Positions 44,816-55,703 of a DNA stretch of 64,000 bases are shown piece after piece (position 1 is the stretch's first letter; each line of letters begins with the position of its first letter). Source of the stretch: Ornithodoros turicata (lineage: Eukaryota; Arthropoda; Arachnida; Ixodida; Argasidae). The translations under genes were made by a program, and so were the position numbers. Location: NCBI RefSeq assembly GCF_037126465.1, contig NC_088203.1, positions 101,494,668 to 101,558,667 on the forward strand. The letters are read 5' to 3'. The notes under the pieces are model-generated. The model searched no databases. It saw only the letters and a list, made by a program, of their open reading frames with translations, and was not told the origin of the DNA.

Positions 44816-45912
44816 ACCGGCGGCGTTTTCCTAGAGCGTTGGATGATGTACACACACAGTCTATGCAAGTTCACGTGCATGCGGATAGAGTTCCCGTTCA
44901 TAATGAGCAAACTCTGTGCCTGGGTACGCGAGTGCTTTGAATGGGGAGTAACTACGCATTACGAAACGGGTATTTATATATTTCTTTTCTTCGAATCGCT
45001 TTCGAAATGTTAGCGAACGTCGATAAATGACTGTGTTTCTTCCTTCCAAACGTGTGCACGGTAAGCCCTTTGAAAGCAATCTCATCGCGTGTGGGGTTCG
45101 TACTTCGAACAACACGTTGATCATTCGAACGTACCCTGTATACGAAAGAAAGCCCGTGACACGTTCACATTTATAATATATATATATATAATATATTTAT
45201 GCATTTGTAGTATGGTGGCGCCCCTGGTGCCTTTGAACATTTGTTGTACGCTTACAAACGTCTAGGACAATATGAGCTTCAGTGCGCTTTGTCGTTTGAT
45301 AGAGCCAACTTTTCCTTGATTTCGTTTGGTCAAAAAAGAAAAAAAAAAGAGTGTGTGGCGCTAATGAAGAGGGTCGGCTACTCCGGATCTCGTAATTGAA
45401 AGAGAAAGAGGAAATACAGGGTAGCTACCTATCAAAGTTTAACCCTGCACGGCGCGCCGTACTCACCAGTATTGCTCAATGCAGGTGGAAAATTCCTGTG
45501 TTGGTACGTTCCTCTAATTGGAACGTTTCGTTGTGGCAAATTTCAAACCGATTCCACGTCGCAATCTAAAGTTACAACCAAAAACTTCCAAATCCCTATG
45601 GGGAAAACAATCAAGATGGAAGCCATGTTGTACAAACTGTCAGAGGTAGCCACCTCGTATATCTGCATCATTTGGCATCCTGCCAAACGCGTTTAAATGC
45701 GCTATCTTAATTGGGTCGTTTTCCGGTCACGATCTTCGGGCACCCACACTCGTTTCAATGGCTTCTTTCAACTTCTCCTTCCTGTTTTCTCTTCTCTCAC
45801 TCCTTCTACTTCTGTTCTTCTCTCTATGCACAACATCATGGACGGACCTACAAGGCCGACGCTAGTGGGCCCCACAAAGCTATCAAGGTAGCTATGAGAT
45901 AGAAGTGAAACC
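44816..45912. other. no gene supported
   Basis: A (TA)n run at 45175-45197 and an A-rich tract at 45336-45349. A 74-codon frame at 45472-45696 has no recognised motif. Confidence 0.4.
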
Positions 45913-45959
45913 GAACAGGAGATAGAAGTAAATGTACTTCTATCTCCAGTTCTCCTGTT
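45913..45959. repeat. hairpin next to a SINE
   Basis: GAACAGGAGATAGAAGTA is followed by AATG and then TACTTCTATCTC, with a second TCTCCTGTTC a few bases later. A stem of at least 12 bp with a 4-nt loop. Confidence 0.75.
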
Positions 45960-46212
45960 CGCGTGGCTCATTGGTTAACGCGCTGGCCATGTCACATCAA
46001 GACTGGGAGGTACCCGCGTTCGAATGCCGGTGCCGGCTGTGCTGTCTGTGGTTTTTCCTGGGTTTTCCTCAGACACTTACAGACATATGTCGGCACAGTT
46101 CCCCTAGAAGTCGGCCTAGGACGCACATTCCCCGTCAGTCGTGACGTTGCCCACCTCTGTGAGGCCGACAACGGCGAGCCCTTTCACCATCACCATCACC
46201 ACCACCACCACC
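45960..46212 (+). mobile_element. full-length tRNA-derived SINE, tail class A
   Basis: A tRNA-like head with A-box (GTGGCTCATTGGTTAACGCG) and B-box (GCGTTCGAATGCC at about 46016-46028). Then come CCTGGGTTTTCCTCAGACAC, ATATGTCGGCACAGTTCCCC and AGTCGGCCTAGGACGCACA. The tail is GTGAGGCCGACAACGG with (CAC/CAT)n. These sequences contain an internal RNA polymerase III promoter. This is the most complete copy in the window. Confidence 0.9.
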
Positions 46213-46610
46213 AAGTGGATTTAAAGGTAGTCCATTGAATTCATGCCACATGCAGAGAGTGCGTGTTGTCATCAAATCGAACTAAATGCCAGATGTAGAG
46301 TAACACCAGTAGAGGTTGTATCCATCTCTCTGCTCAAAGTGTACAGCGATGAGGAGTATAGTCATGGGAGGACTCATTTCGTTGTATGGAGATCCGTGAA
46401 TAGCCCGTGCCCAGGTTCAGGGCAATGCCTAGCGGTGATTTCGGTTCAAAAGGTGTTTTTTACTACTCATATACTCACACATTTGTTCCTTCTTTTGAAA
46501 CGCACGTTGGGCATACGGATGACCCTGGGGTTGAGGCCAGGGTTTAAACGAACTCAGTCAGGCTATTATCCGATATCGGCTCGGATCTGTACACGGAATG
46601 GTCAGGAATA
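46213..46610. other. no gene seen
   Basis: Nothing recognised. Confidence 0.45.
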
Positions 46611-46870
46611 GGTCACGTTTTGATCAAAAGCTATTCAGGGGACAATACAGAGTTTGATCTGGGTTACGACACATCTAATCCAGATGTGATCAAATTTTGA
46701 ATGAATCTGTGCCAAAATTTTATTGGGAGCCGATCAGTTTCTGATCAGTGATCTAAATCATGTTTTGATCAAAGGTTAGTCAGGAGGCGGTACAATTTTG
46801 ATCCGGATTTGATAACATTTTGAATAAAGCTTTATCACAATTTTATCATATGCTGATCAGTGATCCTGCC
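46611..46870. repeat. two diverged ~147-bp direct repeats rich in TGATCA
   Basis: GTTTTGATCAAA begins both copies (about 46614 and 46761), followed by similar blocks (ATTCAGG/AGTCAGG, TTTGATC, CAAATTTTGAAT or ACATTTTGAAT, CAGTGATC). TGATCA palindromes recur. Nature unknown. Confidence 0.6.
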
Positions 46871-47030
46871 CAATTTAGGAATCAAACCGGTTCAACCATC
46901 CGGGATCAGGACCGGATTCCAATTTGATTCCGGAATTTTCGTACGGGTTAATATGATATGGAGGGAATTTGGACTTTGCATGACGGGAATTTGGAGTTGA
47001 AATGAGCGCACTGCTGATGGGTGTGCCGAT

Positions 47031-47195
47031 AATAGAGAGTTTTAGTACATCGTCCGCTATCGCCTTTGCGTACGGAAAGGATGGCGTTTGTGGTTCTGCG
47101 CACTGCGCGAAGCTCTCTGGACGTGCGCAGAACAATCAACGCTATCCCTTACGTACGCAAAGGCCATAGAGTACGACCTACTAAAACTCTCTATT
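47031..47195. mobile_element. MITE family M1, copy 1
   Basis: The ends AATAGAGAGTTTTAGTAC and, reversed, AATAGAGAGTTTTAGTAGG frame a core with GCGAAGCTCTCT and TGCGCAGAAC. Long subterminal repeats (CGCTATC and TTTGCGTACG) pair across the element. Same family as 49450 and 55524. Confidence 0.85.
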
Positions 47196-48333
47196 GACAT
47201 ACAATAATACAATAGCTATCATGTGCGCGTAGTACAAACATCGCTCCGAAACTGTATAACATTAACTCTATAGTCATTGCAGAACGTTGTCAGGGTGCTC
47301 TAAAAGCTCGACAGCCTCGCGGAAGAAGCGTCCATCTTGTAATTACACGGAACGCGAAACACGCGCGTGTTATCTTCTCGCGTATCTCTCGTTTAATTCC
47401 AGCGTCGCCTCATATCTCACAGCAGCTGGATCTCTCCATGAGCCTCCCGGCTCCTCCGAAACATCCGCATTAAACTTTTCTCGCTTTTGAAAAGCCCACT
47501 TGACCCCTCGACTCATATGTGGCAAAACCACAAGGCGCCTTTTAACCCCAAACATTCGCGTAAAAAGGTGGGAAAATAAAGGAACCGGGATCTAACCGGG
47601 TGCGTTCCACGCAAAGCCCCCCCCCCCCCCCCCCGCACTTCTGCACTGATGCAGGGCAATAAGCCATTTGAATATGCAAACGACGGCCCGGGCCAACACT
47701 GCTCTTTAGCATATTTAAATTAAACGGCGCTGCCACGTATTCATATATGTATCATTCGAAGGATGACTTTTTTTTTTTTTTTTTTGTCACTGTGTTTATA
47801 GGCTACGATATCCGCAGAGAGAGCCACGAAGAAAAAGAAAGGAGAGTGCTTTTCTGTCAGTTATTTACGTTTCTGGAAGTTTCGCCTCCGTAAACACCAC
47901 GTGCATATTTTTGAGCCAAATCGGGGTCACGATTTGCATAGGAATAGATAGAGGACATTCAGGCACGGTGTTGACACTGCTTCCTCGTTATCCCTCCTGT
48001 GGATAGAGGGCGGATGTAGTGTGTGGCCGTCGCAGAGTGTACTACTTCTGAGGGATATATTTGTAAATGGGCGAATCTTACGTTGCGCGTGGTCTTGGGC
48101 TTCACCAGGGTACGACTTTTCTTCTTTTGTAGCGCGCGTGCGGCCTTCAGCGTAAGCTTCGAGATGAGTCTCCACTATCATACAAATGCGTATGGCGTGT
48201 CGGCCGCGTCGTATAAGTCCCACGTGCCATAAGACTTGTGCAGGCGCACATAACCAACGCCACGTCGATACATAAAGCCTGCTCATTACCTCATCTCCCT
48301 TCTTCGCTACGTGGACATTAAGAGTCAGATTTT
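47196..48333. other. no gene seen; poly-C and poly-T runs
   Basis: An 18-base C-run lies at 47617-47634 and a T-run of about 18 at 47768-47785. No gene is recognised. Confidence 0.5.
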
Positions 48334-48571
48334 AGACGAGTTCAGAAAATCCCAGTACTCTTTGCGCGCGCATTGCATCCTGGGCGCTTGCTGAGCGGAG
48401 GAACGAAGAATAATCCTTCACATTTTGCTTTCGCTGACCTTGACACGGCGTGGACAATGGACCGGTAGGGGAGAAATCGGAACGGTTTGGAGGCCACCCG
48501 TTTCTTTCGTATTAGTAAACTCCCACAGTTCAAAGCGGCGCTAAGCACTGTGGGATTTTCTGAACTCGTCT
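48334..48571. mobile_element. MITE with 22-bp TIRs, ~238 bp
   Basis: AGACGAGTTCAGAAAATCCCA at the left is mirrored by TGGGATTTTCTGAACTCGTCT at the right. The interior is non-coding. No target duplication was found. Confidence 0.75.
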
Positions 48572-48606
48572 ATTCGGCCGCTACTGCCGATTCACCGTTC
48601 TGCGTT

Positions 48607-48785
48607 AGTATGGGGTTAGTATGCGTCCTGGGCCGACTTCAGGGGGAACTGTGTCGACATTCGTCGAGAAAGTCTTCGGAAAACCTCAGACAGCACAGCC
48701 GGTGACAGGATTCGAACCCACCACCTCTGGCTACCACCAACGAGCACGACGCCCTAACTGACTCGGCCATGCCGCTGGTCGGAGC
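48607..48785 (-). mobile_element. tRNA-derived SINE, minus strand
   Basis: GCGTCCTGGGCCGACTTCAG, GAACTGTGTCGACATTCGTC and GGAAAACCTCAGACAGCAC are followed by the B-box complement GGATTCGAACCC (48708-48719). An A-box complement with TGACTCGGCCATGCCG follows. The 3' tail is almost absent. Confidence 0.85.
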
Positions 48786-49449
48786 TAACATGGAATATAA
48801 ACAAATTGCAAAAATATAAAATTGGTATAAATTTCCTCCGAAATCGTTTGCATTTACTCCCGTGCTGTACGCTTACTATAGAAAGGAATATAGTTAAAAG
48901 TCGAACGTTGTTACACGTTACTCTTCTGTTACTAAAAGGTCGGATCATTGTATCTCGAAGAAGAAATAATTACCGTGGCACCTCCCCTTCCCGCGAAACG
49001 ACCTTGACCCGAACCGACATCCCGGAGCACTCCATTCGTCCCAAGGAGGACAAATGTCTGGTCGTACAGAAATTGCACGGATATAAAACTTATAAGCCCC
49101 ATCTCCAGAGACGAGAAACTGCCTCCAGCGGATCCGACTCATTTTCACGCTAGTTGAAGGTTTCCTTTGTGCGCTTTCTTTCCATCTCTTTCGGTGAAAA
49201 ATGAGAGGAGATCTGGGCGAAACGTAATGATCTAATCCACGGAAGAAACATGTGGCGTAAGAGCCAAAGAAAAAGGGAAGACGTTATGCGTGAGTAGGGT
49301 TACAATGGTAGCGCGCGCGCAGCGATGATGATATTGCCATATCAGAGAGTACCCGCCATAAAGGTGCGATTTCAGTCCGCAAGGGGGCTTCCGTTTTTCT
49401 CCTCTCCTTCTCTTTCTCTTTTCTGTCGTTCCTGAGCGTAGTCCATATG
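48786..49449. other. no gene seen
   Basis: GCGCGCGC at 49311-49319. Nothing else recognised. Confidence 0.45.
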
Positions 49450-49634
49450 GTAAGGTTTTATATAATCTATTTATCGTACGCTATTGCCATTGGGTGCGTA
49501 AGTGATAGCGTGAGCGCGCGTAGTTAGCGCGGTGCGCGAAGCTCTCTTTCTGTTATGGGCGTGCGCAGAACCATCAACGCTATCCCTTACGTACGCAAAC
49601 GGGATAGCGTACGATGTGCTAATACTCTCTATTA
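49450..49634. mobile_element. MITE family M1, copy 2
   Basis: The right end GATGTGCTAATACTCTCTATT and the core GCGCGAAGCTCTCTTTCTG plus CGTGCGCAGAACC match copy 1. The left end is more diverged. Confidence 0.8.
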
Positions 49635-50379
49635 CTTCTTTGAAGCTATTAATGCTCAACTCAATGTTTTATGGATGATGTTTTCGTACACCTGCTAGCT
49701 TCCTCCGTGTCTGCTGATTATTGCTCATCCCAATTGTGGTATTGTTAAACTATCGCTGTTGGGTATAGTAGTTATTGGTTGCTAACATGATGAGATATTC
49801 GTACTGATTGCCATGCCCAGACCACGAGCTTATTAGCTTATACGGGCCGGCGTTGATCGGGATTATTGTACTTAATGAAATAAAATTTATAACAACAATA
49901 ATAATAATAATAATTCGTGGTCTTAAGTCGCAAGACAGCTATGATTATGTGTGTGAAGCCAAGGTGCTGTGTACGTGGATTTTACTATCTGCCAAATTTA
50001 GGAATGTGGTTGCGTTGTGCACGTGGGATATGAGAGGAGTAAATGACGTCATTATCAGCGTGGCCACTCGCTAGATGCTGCGAACGAAACCCTGAGGAGG
50101 GGGAAGGTGAGAACTTCAATGACGTATGGGTCGTCTATAGCGAGCAAAAAGGCCGATGTAAGAATTTTAACACTTTTAGTATCAAAACAAATTTTTGTAT
50201 AATTCATTTTACATTCAAGTACATGTCACATGAAGAGAACGCAAGTAACAAGTGTGATTTACATATACTGTATAATAAGTAATCTTCCCCATGACGTAAG
50301 TTTCGCGAATTTCGCGAATGCTGTTTTTCTGCGGAAGTAAGTGACAACCCCTAGAACTTCGTGGTGCAGGGTCAGCTTA
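49635..50379. other. no gene seen; possible element tail
   Basis: AATAAAATTTATAACAACAATAATAAT at 49878-49912 looks like an A-rich retroelement tail, but no upstream coding sequence is recognisable. Confidence 0.35.
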
Positions 50380-50672
50380 CCGCGAAATTAAGGTCTCGCG
50401 AAATCTTCTCCAAACGTGCCTCCACCCAAATTGGCGAATTATTATCACCGCGAAGTTAAGGTCTCGCCAAGTATTCTCCAAACGTGCCTCGACCCAAATT
50501 CGCGAATTATTATCACCGCGAAATTAAGGTCTCGCGAAATATTCTCCAAACGTGCCTCCACCCAAATTGGCGAATTATTATCACCGCGAAGTTAAGGTCT
50601 CGCGAAATATTCTCCAAACGTGCCTCCACCCAAATTCGCGAATTTTTATCACCGCGAAGTTAACCACTAATA
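50380..50672. repeat. 68-bp tandem repeat, four units plus a partial
   Basis: Unit starts at CCGCGAA lie at 50380, 50448, 50516, 50584 and 50652, exactly 68 bp apart. Each has CCGCGAARTTAAGGTCTCGC, ATTCTCCAAACGTGCC and a TTSGCGAATTATTATCA end. TTCGCGAA-type palindromes also appear upstream at 50307-50320. Units differ by a few substitutions. Confidence 0.95.
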
Positions 50673-50675
50673 CGG

Positions 50676-51012
50676 TATGCCATTATTCATCACACCGAGA
50701 TATTACGAAGACGTAGATTTGATTTGCGATTCCTATATATTCGAATCCCTAATGAGATTTTCCTGCGAATTAGGCAGCACATCGGTACGATGGTACTACT
50801 CGCGACGCGGTTGTCTGAAATTAGCGACCCGCTGTTTATTTCATCCTAAGTCTCCAGGTGTTGCAAAACCATTCGTTTCGAGTAATAAACATGTGCAGGG
50901 TATGTGATCTACCTGTAAACACAATGTTGACAAAACATTTCGGAGGGTAACCAAGGAAGCACGGGCTGCGGATTCGCTGATCGGCGATTTCAGAAAACCG
51001 TGTCATCATGTA
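50676..51012. other. no gene seen
   Basis: A 76-codon frame starts here without recognised motifs. Confidence 0.4.
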
Positions 51013-51025
51013 CTACATATTGATG

Positions 51026-51254
51026 GTGCTGGCCATGTCACGTCGAGACTGGGAGGTACCCGGGTTCGAATCCCGGTGCCGGCTGTGCTGTCTGGGGTTT
51101 TTCCTGGGTTTTCCTCAGACGCTTTCAGACATATGTCGGCACAGTTCCCTTAGAAGTCGGCCCAGGACGCACATTCCCCCAGGGCGTGAGTCGTGACGTT
51201 GCCCACATACGTGAGGCCGACAACGGCAAGCCCTATCACCATCACCACCACCAC
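51026..51254 (+). mobile_element. tRNA-derived SINE, tail class A, 13-bp target duplication
   Basis: CTACATATTGATG lies on both sides (51013-51025 and 51255-51267). The copy starts at GTGCTGGCCATGTCACG, so the A-box portion is missing, but the B-box GGGTTCGAATCCC is intact (51061-51073). Body and (CAC/CAT)n tail are well conserved. The exact duplication marks a fairly recent insertion. Confidence 0.93.
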
Positions 51255-51267
51255 CTACATATTGATG

Positions 51268-52906
51268 ACTCCTTTGTCGGGTGAATCGCACACCGATTCC
51301 ATATTTCGTTATGCATACATGCAAGACCGTGTCGTTAATATCTTACCTGTCAATGTCAGTATTTTACCAGAAGCATCGATGAAACCTCCACTCGTTCCCT
51401 GTTACTGCAAGGTCATAGTAAAGCCTATGGCAGGATGCTGCGTCACCACCGTCTGCTACGGAATATCTTGGGGCTGTGTCGCAGGATATTCCCCTCGGTT
51501 AGCAGTGTCAACACCACCTAGACACAGAAAGCCCGCGCGCTCGTCGACTTGACGTAACAATTAAGAGTCAGCCAATCAGGATCGTGCTTTCAACTGCCGT
51601 AGCCAATCACGAACGTGCTTTCAGCGGTCGTGGCTATGGAGGACGACCACCAGCGTCGTCTGCGAGTTGTGATTGAACTTCCTCGCGTACTAAATGGGAA
51701 AACTTGGAAATAAAGCGCAAAACGGTCTCAATCTTTCTCAAAAGTGATTTTCTGGAAAGCGTCTTGCACTTTTTGTCTAAATATTTAGGTCTGCAGTTTC
51801 CAGGTGAGCTGCAATCATTTGCGGGTTCTTGAATTCGCAAAACGGCGAATCGCAGTAGCGGACGGATTCTGGCCTTATATGTCCACGTATAGGGAAGGGG
51901 GGAGAGGAGGCAGTGCGCAGGCTTTTACTATCTAGGTGGTGTTGGCAATGTACCTGAAGACAGGACGTTCAGCGCTCGTGATCACGTGACAGCAAGAAAC
52001 TATGACGTTTTTCGCATCTTCTGGAGCATTCTGGAGAATGTTGCTCGGAGTCAAAAGGCGATACATACGTCCATTATGAGGTACAGAAATATAGGTTGTC
52101 AAAAGACAGTAACAACGAAACGAAAAATCATCGGGAAGAACTTTGCGCGAGGCAATATCCATTCACGTTCATCTTCTATCGTCGTATGGCACGTGCGAGC
52201 CAATTTAGCCGAGGTGTGTCGCTGTTTGGCGAGGACGTGACATGATTGGAGGTTGATGTGCTGCACTTTTTCGTGTCCCCAGCAATATAGCTAGAGAACG
52301 GCCTGTCTGCCACTATAGCGCAGAGGTGTCTCTGTTGACAGTAGCGTCCATTAGAGCGTATTGCGAATCTTGGTAAGCTCACCTCCCTCGGGAGTGCGAA
52401 ATGGCTGGTGAGGGCAGTCACCTAGCATTTTTCGTCAGTCCCATTCACCGTGATCGTTGGAGTATACATATATGGGATTTCCGGTGTTTCTGCAGCAGCG
52501 TCTAGTCATATCGAGTGATTGTACATAGGTCAGAAATACTGATTTTTTCTTTAATGCGCTGTCGTTGTAAGGCAGGTTAATATACATCGAGGCGAGTTAC
52601 TGTAAGCTTTCAAAAATCACGCTGCTAAAATCAATCTGCCATTTTAGTACTCTTGTCAAAAATCCTCGAAACCTTGTTTCTGCATACGCACTCAATGAAA
52701 GGATAGTTAAGGAGCAAGCGAATTGGTAATAAGTGCGCATGATGGCGAAGCCCCTAGATGAGGGACAAGGAGGGGCATACACATACACCATGTTTTCCTT
52801 CTTTCTTTTTTTTTATTCTGTGTTAAGGCCGCGAAGCAACTGTGACTGTGATCGGCGTACAGATGTGTGGAGAGAGTACAGCAGGAAGGAACGGGGGGCA
52901 GAGGGG
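51268..52906. other. no gene seen
   Basis: No domain or splice-supported exon recognised. Confidence 0.45.
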
Positions 52907-53060
52907 TTAGTATGCGTACTGGGCCGACTTCAGGGGGAATTGTGCCGACATTCGTCTGGAAGAACCAGGGAAAACCTCAGACAGCACAGCCGGTGGTAGG
53001 ATTCGAACCTGTCACCTCCCAGTCTTCAGCATGGCCTTGGCTACCAGCAACGCGCGGGAT
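52907..53060 (-). mobile_element. tRNA-derived SINE, minus strand
   Basis: GCGTACTGGGCCGACTTCAG, GAATTGTGCCGACATTCGTC and AAAACCTCAGACAGCACAGC precede the B-box complement GGATTCGAACC (52999-53009). A CAAC repeat at 53102-53116 follows the head. Confidence 0.85.
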
Positions 53061-55064
53061 GTACTTGTCGCAGTATGGCCATCGTCGCTGTTGTGTAATA
53101 AACAACAACAACAACTCAAATCAGTCAACCAGTTGAAGCGAGATATATCCTCAAGAATGCAAATCAGGCCAAACACGCGAACTCCACCCGGCAACTGATA
53201 AAGTACGGAGCAACATCCACCAGTATAAACTCATACTAAATGCATCCCTACAGATTACTAACTCGTGTCGACGAGCTACCTGCACCAATCCTTTGAGTTG
53301 TCCATCCAATTTCACGGAGTGAACACTGCACATAATCTAATTTCAACGAGAGCAGCCAGCACGCATGCATCGAACAGTCTCCCGAGCCAATCACTCGCTA
53401 ATATTCACACAAAGCCATATCACGCGTGGTATTCTCACGGGGTCGTCCGCTGCACACACCTGACCCCCCTGTACCAGATTAGTAACCACACGAGGGGAGA
53501 ACTGCTAAGTTAATAACCCTGGCTTCGCGGACACCTTCCAGACGCTGCAGATTTACCGTCCATCCCCTGCGCAGTGCAAATACCTGAATGGCGGTGCGAA
53601 ATTAGCTGAGGAAGCAAACTGGACCACTTACCACTCATATTAACGGGGCAGCCTCGACGAGAGGCACGTTTTAATAGATTCCACGACGTAGACTGTAGAC
53701 ATGTACCACTCGGCCGGCTCGTGGAAATGAAAGTTTGCGTTGGTCGTGTTTCTGGACAGGTGGCGCACGATACAACGTGTGGGTTGCTTTATGAATGAAT
53801 TAATTGGCGGTTGAGGCGCCAACGGGTAAGTGCGAGTGTAAGTGTGTAAGCAGTAGTATGGCGTGTAATTAGTTTCTGCTCGTGAGTGGCGAGGAGGGCT
53901 AGTGTCGTGAATATCTACAGCGTGCACACTACGCGAAATGCCCTTTGCGTTGCACGTAAGCGCCTGTCCAACTCTCTGTAGAATATAAGCATTGTGTGCT
54001 TCTGTTCGTCCTCCCGAGGAAGCAGGCAATTAGACCGCTACCCGCAGCGTTACCTCTACCCCTCCACAAATCAACGAAAAACGGAGAAACAAAACATATC
54101 TTTGCAAAAACTCACCGAAGAACGCGAAATATGAGGAGTGGGAACAGAGGCATACGTTTTTACTTTTATTTAGTTATTTATTATTTTATTTTTTTGTGTG
54201 GGGTTGGGTATTAACGTTGGGTAGACCACCGATCTGCCTGCCCAGACTATATAGCCCAGCGGCACACGTAACTCGGTTGAGAGGTTGGAGGGAAGGGAAG
54301 GCTGGTGGAAGGTCGTTGCTGATTATGCTTTGGAGACGTCTGTACAAGACCCGCGCAGTTGAATCATTCTCTTTAGAGCGCGTTCCGAAAACCTCTTTAA
54401 TGCCACACTTTAGATACCCACACGCTTCTTAGACAGTCATTCAAAGACCCACTTTTCAAGTTGCGTTCCTTTCAAACCCATTTGTACGTCTCCTTCTTGC
54501 TAAGTTACTACGCCTCTTATCCTCGCACTCACAAAACAGACACACGGCTCAACAGTTTGCTTTACTTTTATCATGGTTTTGCTAAACTTTTATCACGGTT
54601 AGTACGGACCGTGCTTTTATCAATAGCTGGTTCTCGAAGCCGTCTTCAGTGATCCTTACAGGCCATGATCTCTCCGGCAGCTGACAGAGGCCAGTGTGGC
54701 AATTACGTTAGTGTCAGGCCCATACATACCGTGGAGTCCGATGCCCAAGGAATCCTATCCGAAGTTAACAATGCCACACCATATGTGAGCGTGACTCAGT
54801 GGGACACGGCAGCTTATAGTGGAATCCAGAGCGCACTGTGAAAAACTTAACCTCTGTTCGCTAATCTCAGTTCTTCTCTTTAACACAGCGCGCGGTTATT
54901 TCCTCCAGTTTCAAAGAAAAACAGTGAACATGTGTTTCGTATAACTCCATAATTCCGGTTGCGGAGCACGTAGGTGTGTCCACAGGCTTCTTGTCGGTTG
55001 TTAGGAAGTCCATTGACAATGAATAAGAGTGAGAAATATGGTCGGTGAAGAAAAGGGGGGAGGC
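53061..55064. other. 2-kb stretch with no gene seen
   Basis: Apart from an A+T-rich run at 54163-54196, nothing was recognised. Confidence 0.45.
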
Positions 55065-55217
55065 GCTAAAATGTATCGGTAACGATACAGAGATCGCGTT
55101 ACCATAAATTTGTAACGGAAATACTTTTCTGGTACTGATTTTAAAACGTATCGCCGATACGCACTCCGATACCGAAAAAGTATCGATTACTGTAACGGCG
55201 ATACGTACAACACTGCT
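55065..55217. mobile_element. truncated repeat of the GTAC/TATCGGTAAC type
   Basis: Iterated TATCGGTAACGATAC, TATCGCCGATACG and TATCGATTACTGTAAC blocks end in GCGATACGTACAACACTGC. The last part matches the right end of the element at 40832-41574 (ACGTACAACTCTGC). Left end not identified. Confidence 0.6.
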
Positions 55218-55523
55218 ATTGTTACACTGGCTGCCACACTCCGACGTCCTCCGTCGGTAATTCAGCGGCGCGGAAATTCAAACAGCGCATCGAAGGATGT
55301 CAACGATCCACGCACACCTGACTCACCACGCCGTTTTACTTGAGTGGTGGGGGTGGGGGTGTTTGCGTGCTATTTCCGAGCCTGCCGGTGTGGCGGACCG
55401 GTGTACGTCGAGGAAGATAAGTTCTAAAGCATGTAGGCTCTTTGTGTTTCACAAGGGTATGGACACATAAGAACGCGACGGAATAATAGATTCGATTACT
55501 TCACTTATTACTTTATTCTCGGT

Positions 55524-55703
55524 AATAGAGAGTTTTAGTACATCGTACGCTATCGGCTTTGCGTACGTAGGGGATAGCGTTGAGTGTTCTGCGCATGCCC
55601 ATAACAGAAATGGAGCTTCGCGCATTGCGCAGAACCACCAACGCTTTCACAATCCCTTACGTACGCAGTGCTGTTAGCGTACGATGTACTAAAACTATCT
55701 AAT
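55524..55703. mobile_element. MITE family M1, copy 3
   Basis: AATAGAGAGTTTTAGTACATCG begins the copy; it ends GATGTACTAAAACTATCTAAT. The core CTGCGCATGCCCATAACAG is the reverse complement of the core in copy 2, so this copy is inserted in the opposite orientation. Confidence 0.85.

Noticed and set aside
45472..45696. 74-codon frame with a moderately natural composition
   Set aside because: No domain, no flanking splice sites that I could defend. Possibly an unrecognised repeat.
50380..50672. CRISPR-like regular spacing of CCGCGAA anchors
   Set aside because: The intervals between anchors are themselves repeats, so this is a 68-bp tandem array and not repeat-spacer structure.
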